This document shows positions 49,377 through 52,197 of a stretch of DNA of 52,197 bases, one piece after another. The DNA comes from CAZHCG01 sp046484285 (GTDB lineage: Bacteria > Myxococcota_A > Polyangia > JAAYKL01). Below the pieces are notes generated by a model. That model was given only the letters and a program-made list of their open reading frames with translations, was not told the origin of the DNA and made no database searches. Every line of letters begins with the position of its first letter. Positions within the stretch are counted from its first letter, which is position 1. Where the stretch lies: the NCBI GenBank assembly GCA_046484285.1, contig JAWOBP010000226.1, positions 1 to 52,197 on the forward strand, given 5' to 3'. Made by a program: the position numbers and the translations under genes.

Positions 49377-51787
49377 CTCTTGGAGGGTATCTCCAGCGGA
49401 GGTGCGAGCAGCGGGCGCTCCTCGCCGTAGAGGAAGGCGTAGACCGCGTAGGTGGCCAGCACGCGCTTGGTGTAACCGCGCGTTTGCCGGTAGGGAATCC
49501 ATTCGACGAATTCGTCCAGCGGCTCGCCGCCGCGCTTTGCGATCCAGTTGTCCACGGCTCCCTCGCCCGCGTTGTACCCGGCGATCATCAACGCGGGGTT
49601 TCCGTCGAACTTCTCCTCGAGGTAGGCCAGGTAGCCCGCGCCGAGGCGGAGGTTGACTCGCGGACGGCGCAACGTGCGCCGGTTGACCCGGATACCGAGC
49701 CGCCTGCCCATGCTCCTGGCCGTGGGCAGGATCAGCTGCATCAGGCCGATCGCGTTGGCCCAGGACTCGATGTCGCCGTTGAACCCGCTTTCCTCGCGCA
49801 TCACCGCGTAGATCAGCGACTCGTCGACGCCGCTTTCCTTCGCGGCCGCCGCGACCTCCTCCTCGTAGGCGAGCGGGTAGGCCAGCATCCAGCGGGCAAG
49901 AGCGTTGCCGGCCGGGTAGCGTTGCCGCCAGTCGCTCTCGCCGATCGACGCCACCTCGCGCGCTTCCACGAAGCTCCCCGTGCGGCGGAACAGCGCGGCG
50001 ACCACCAGGTGGAGATCGGCGGGACTGCCGGGGTCGGCGACCAGTCGCCGCAGCTCTCGTTTCCCGCGCGTGGTGAGGCCGAGACGCATCAGCTCGATCC
50101 CGGTCGCCAGGGGGCGATGCCGTCCGAGCAGCTCCTTTGGGAAACGGGTGGTCAGCCGTCCGCCGGGTGGAGCCAGCCGGGCGATCAGGGCGGTCGCCCG
50201 CACCGGATCGATCGCGCGCAGCCGGGCGTGGGCCAGGACCATGTAGTAGGTCAGAGGCGCCGTGGCGATCACGTGCTCGTAGCGCTCCACGGCGCTTTCC
50301 GTGTTGCCCGCGAGCTGCTCGACACGTCCCAACCAGTAGCCGGAGCGCCCCGAGGAGTACCAGCCGTCCTCCACCGGGAACATCTCGAAATAGCGAAATA
50401 GTGCCTTGCGCGCCGCCTCGAGGTCTTCTCTTTCGATTGCGTCGTGGGCCACGATCCAGAGCGCCTCGGCGCGCATGTCTCCCGAGGGGTAGTCGTCGGG
50501 AAGCGTGGAGAGCAGATCCAGGAATTTTTCGCGATCGCCGTCCTCCAGGTGGCATCGCGCCGCGCGCAGCCTCGCGTCGTCGGCGTAGGAGTGATCGGGA
50601 TAGTCCCTCTCGACTGCGTTGAAGGCGACGATCGCGTCGGTTGTGCGTTCGGCCGAAGCGTAGCTTCGACCAGCGTTGTAGAGAGCGCGGACACGGACGT
50701 AGGGATCCTCGCACAGCTCGGCGGTCTGGGCGAACGACTCGGCGGCACGCTCGTGGTCGCGCTGGCGCCTGATCATCCTGGCGCGGTCGAGACGAGCCCG
50801 GCACTCGAGGCTCTTTCCGTCGCGCGCCAGACGGACGACGCGATTGAAAGCCCGTTCGGCCTCTTCGTTGCGCATGCGGCGCATCAGGTCGCGGGCTTCT
50901 TCGTAGGCTCGATGCGCGGCAGGGCGCTCGCGGAGGTTCTCCGGGGACGGCTCGCCCAGGGCCTCGCGCAATTTTTTTTCGCAGTCGGCGGCGATCCTCG
51001 CCCAGCGTCCCGAGGAATGCTGCGCCAGCAGCCGTTCGATCCGCGCCAGAGCGTCGCGTGCCAGGCGCGCGTCCACCTCTTCTCCGGCGGTCGCCAGGCT
51101 CGTCTCGCAGGAAACGAGCTTGCTGATCACCTCGCAGTTGCGTTTTTTGTCGGACCAGCGTTCCAGGTGCTCCCGGTAGGCGGCGGCGGCCTCCTCCCAG
51201 CGCTCGAGCGCCACCAGTGCGTCAGCGGCGATGATCGATGCGGCCTCTGCTTCCAGAGAACCCGGGGAGACAGAGTGCGCCAACCGGATCGCCTCGTCGT
51301 ATTTCTCCAGGTTCAGCGCGGCCAGCGCTGCGGTCTCCAAAGCTGTGTCGGCGACCATGGGCAGACGCTCGGCCAGTTCGGGGATCTCGGACAGCGCGCG
51401 CTCGTCGTTTCCGAGACGTTGGGACAGGTATGCTGCGAGGAACAGGGCGCGCGGCGTCAGAGTCGGATCGTAGCTCCTGTGACCGATCTCGTCGAAGAAC
51501 TCGACGGCGTCTTCCAGGCGGTCTTCGGCCAATGCCGCGGCCGCTTCTCCCTCCAGGATACCGGCGAAGTAAGGGCCCATCGAGTCGATGTCCAATAGCT
51601 CTGATTGTGAAGGTCCGGCATCGGGCGAGATGTGCCCGGCAGAGGCGGTGTCGTTTCCCCCAAAAGGAGCGGTATCGGAGCTGCCACTGCCCGGCTCAGG
51701 GTCCGTCGCGTGCTGAGGGGGAGCCCATGTGCCACATGCTATCGCGGCAGCGAAGACCAGAGGAGTCGTCTTGAGGTGCGCGAGCAT
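49373..51787 (-). CDS. Soluble-type lytic transglycosylase with TPR region
   Basis: An 804-residue probable lipoprotein (signal MLAHLKTTPLVFAAAIAC, Cys18; the lipobox is not ideal). Residues 90-580 are alpha-helical, TPR-like repeats (for example ERTTDAIVAFNAVERDYPDH). The C-terminal GH23 domain has the catalytic Glu666 in MREESGFNGDIES, followed by NAIGLMQLILPTA and AGYNAGEGAVDNW. Such enzymes cut peptidoglycan to 1,6-anhydro-muropeptides and resemble Slt70. Its last codons end in a MITE copy, so the native stop may have been shifted. The region 51788-51975 upstream is T-rich with no gene. Confidence 0.93.
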   Translation of the reverse strand: MLAHLKTTPLVFAAAIACGTWAPPQHATDPEPGSGSSDTAPFGGNDTASAGHISPDAGPSQSELLDIDSMGPYFAGILEGEAAAALAEDRLEDAVEFFDEIGHRSYDPTLTPRALFLAAYLSQRLGNDERALSEIPELAERLPMVADTALETAALAALNLEKYDEAIRLAHSVSPGSLEAEAASIIAADALVALERWEEAAAAYREHLERWSDKKRNCEVISKLVSCETSLATAGEEVDARLARDALARIERLLAQHSSGRWARIAADCEKKLREALGEPSPENLRERPAAHRAYEEARDLMRRMRNEEAERAFNRVVRLARDGKSLECRARLDRARMIRRQRDHERAAESFAQTAELCEDPYVRVRALYNAGRSYASAERTTDAIVAFNAVERDYPDHSYADDARLRAARCHLEDGDREKFLDLLSTLPDDYPSGDMRAEALWIVAHDAIEREDLEAARKALFRYFEMFPVEDGWYSSGRSGYWLGRVEQLAGNTESAVERYEHVIATAPLTYYMVLAHARLRAIDPVRATALIARLAPPGGRLTTRFPKELLGRHRPLATGIELMRLGLTTRGKRELRRLVADPGSPADLHLVVAALFRRTGSFVEAREVASIGESDWRQRYPAGNALARWMLAYPLAYEEEVAAAAKESGVDESLIYAVMREESGFNGDIESWANAIGLMQLILPTARSMGRRLGIRVNRRTLRRPRVNLRLGAGYLAYLEEKFDGNPALMIAGYNAGEGAVDNWIAKRGGEPLDEFVEWIPYRQTRGYTKRVLATYAVYAFLYGEERPLLAPPLEIPSKS

Positions 51788-51975
51788 GAGGCAAGCCTAG
51801 CAACCGCTTTTGTGGTGAGCCACCTTTTTTACCTTTTTTGTCCCTTACCCCCTAAACGGATCGCGTTGGGATCGTTGGGGTTTTCAAAAAAATGCAACCG
51901 GCGGGGCCGAGCGGCCGATATCTACTGTGAGCAGCGCCGAAATGGGACGGCGCGCCGCAAGCCGGGAGGACCGCG

Positions 51976-52122
51976 ATGAGATTCTGGAGCCCCGACAAAG
52001 CCTACTTCGTCACCAACCGCTGCGAGCAGGAGCGCCCCTTCCTGCTACCCCGCCCAAGAGTGCTGAAGCTGATCGGCGCCTGGCTGGCCAAGAGCCTCGA
52101 GGAGCTTCGGCATCCAGGATGA
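51976..52122 (+). pseudogene. RAYT (REP-associated tyrosine) transposase, N-terminal stump
   Basis: GGGAGG before the ATG and a start of MRFWSPDKAYFVTNRCEQER, then LIGAWLAKSLEEL, are characteristic of Y1-type REP-associated transposases. Similarity ends at about residue 44 and a TGA follows at residue 49. The HUH histidines (SNHFHLL-type motif) and the catalytic Tyr are absent. The sequence after 52108 belongs to something else. Recognised but clearly not functional. Confidence 0.75.
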
Positions 52123-52197
52123 TCTCCACGTGACCCCTGTCCTCGTAGGCCTTCCTTGACAGCCTATCCTGCAGCTCTCTGACCTGTTGAATGCTTA

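Noticed and set aside
49295..50401. Plus-strand frame starting inside the second 163-bp element
   Set aside because: The same short start also occurs in the first copy, and the rest is antisense to the transglycosylase; a product of the repeat sequence, not a gene.
1..52197. tRNA, rRNA or other structural RNA genes
   Set aside because: No cloverleaf or rRNA-like sequence was seen in the intergenic gaps by eye; a covariance-model scan was not possible.

Overview
The window is G+C-rich chromosomal DNA with tightly packed genes, third-position G/C codon bias and long antisense shadow reading frames. Many products are exported lipoproteins. Three of these carry long Asp-Thr/Asp-Ser/Asp-Ala linkers, and there are response-regulator/OmpA, NfeD/flotillin and H-NOX genes. 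This combination suggests a Gram-negative delta-proteobacterial lineage (Myxococcota, Bradymonadales or similar), but that is inference; no rRNA or tRNA gene was seen to confirm it.

Layout. 1-713: wreck of an IS21-family insertion sequence (istA with an amber codon, istB cut after 28 codons). 1153-5685 (minus): sugar-nucleotide epimerase, TPR protein, PhoH2-type PIN-ATPase and extensin-like lipoprotein. 5825-9956 (plus): an exported MEMO-AMMECR1 fusion lipoprotein, then a PQQ-type beta-propeller protein with a structured leader. 10006-10124: a 42-bp tandem repeat. 10239-13509 (minus): the two halves of the saccharopine lysine-degradation pathway as separate genes, plus a small lipoprotein. 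13652-20896 (plus): long NfeD, short NfeD, flotillin FloA, a possible small ORF, a membrane-anchored protein, a pseudo-receiver/OmpA protein and an outer-membrane barrel. Together these look like a cluster reaching from the inner-membrane microdomain to the outer membrane. 20893-21055: first copy of a 163-bp MITE-like element. 21179-26795: a HEAT/discoidin-like exported protein, a large exported esterase, a zinc-ribbon/Tudor-like protein and a Cys-rich lipoprotein. 26870-35516 (minus): complete recC-recB-recD operon joined by GTGA overlaps. 35669-38167: a PPC-domain lipoprotein with a broken last domain, converging on an M20 amidohydrolase. 38320-44581 (plus): an Smr-domain protein, then a complete tripartite RND efflux operon. 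44603-48024: an H-NOX gas sensor, a GspG-like anchored protein, an exported metallo-beta-lactamase-fold lipoprotein and an FGE/SUMF1-domain lipoprotein. 48063-51787: alanine racemase and a Slt-type lytic transglycosylase converge on the second MITE copy, whose two CTAG ends supply the TAG stops of both genes. 51976-52122: N-terminal stump of a REP-associated (RAYT) transposase at the right edge.

Themes. Several products are linked to cell-envelope maintenance: alanine racemase, lytic transglycosylase, extensin-like protein, efflux pump, flotillin/NfeD, OmpA-like protein and lipoproteins. Mobile DNA is present only as relics or non-autonomous elements. The items most worth pursuing are the 163-bp element that doubles as a bidirectional stop-codon cassette, the flotillin-to-outer-membrane cluster, the exported MEMO-AMMECR1 fusion and the Asp-Thr linker lipoprotein family.
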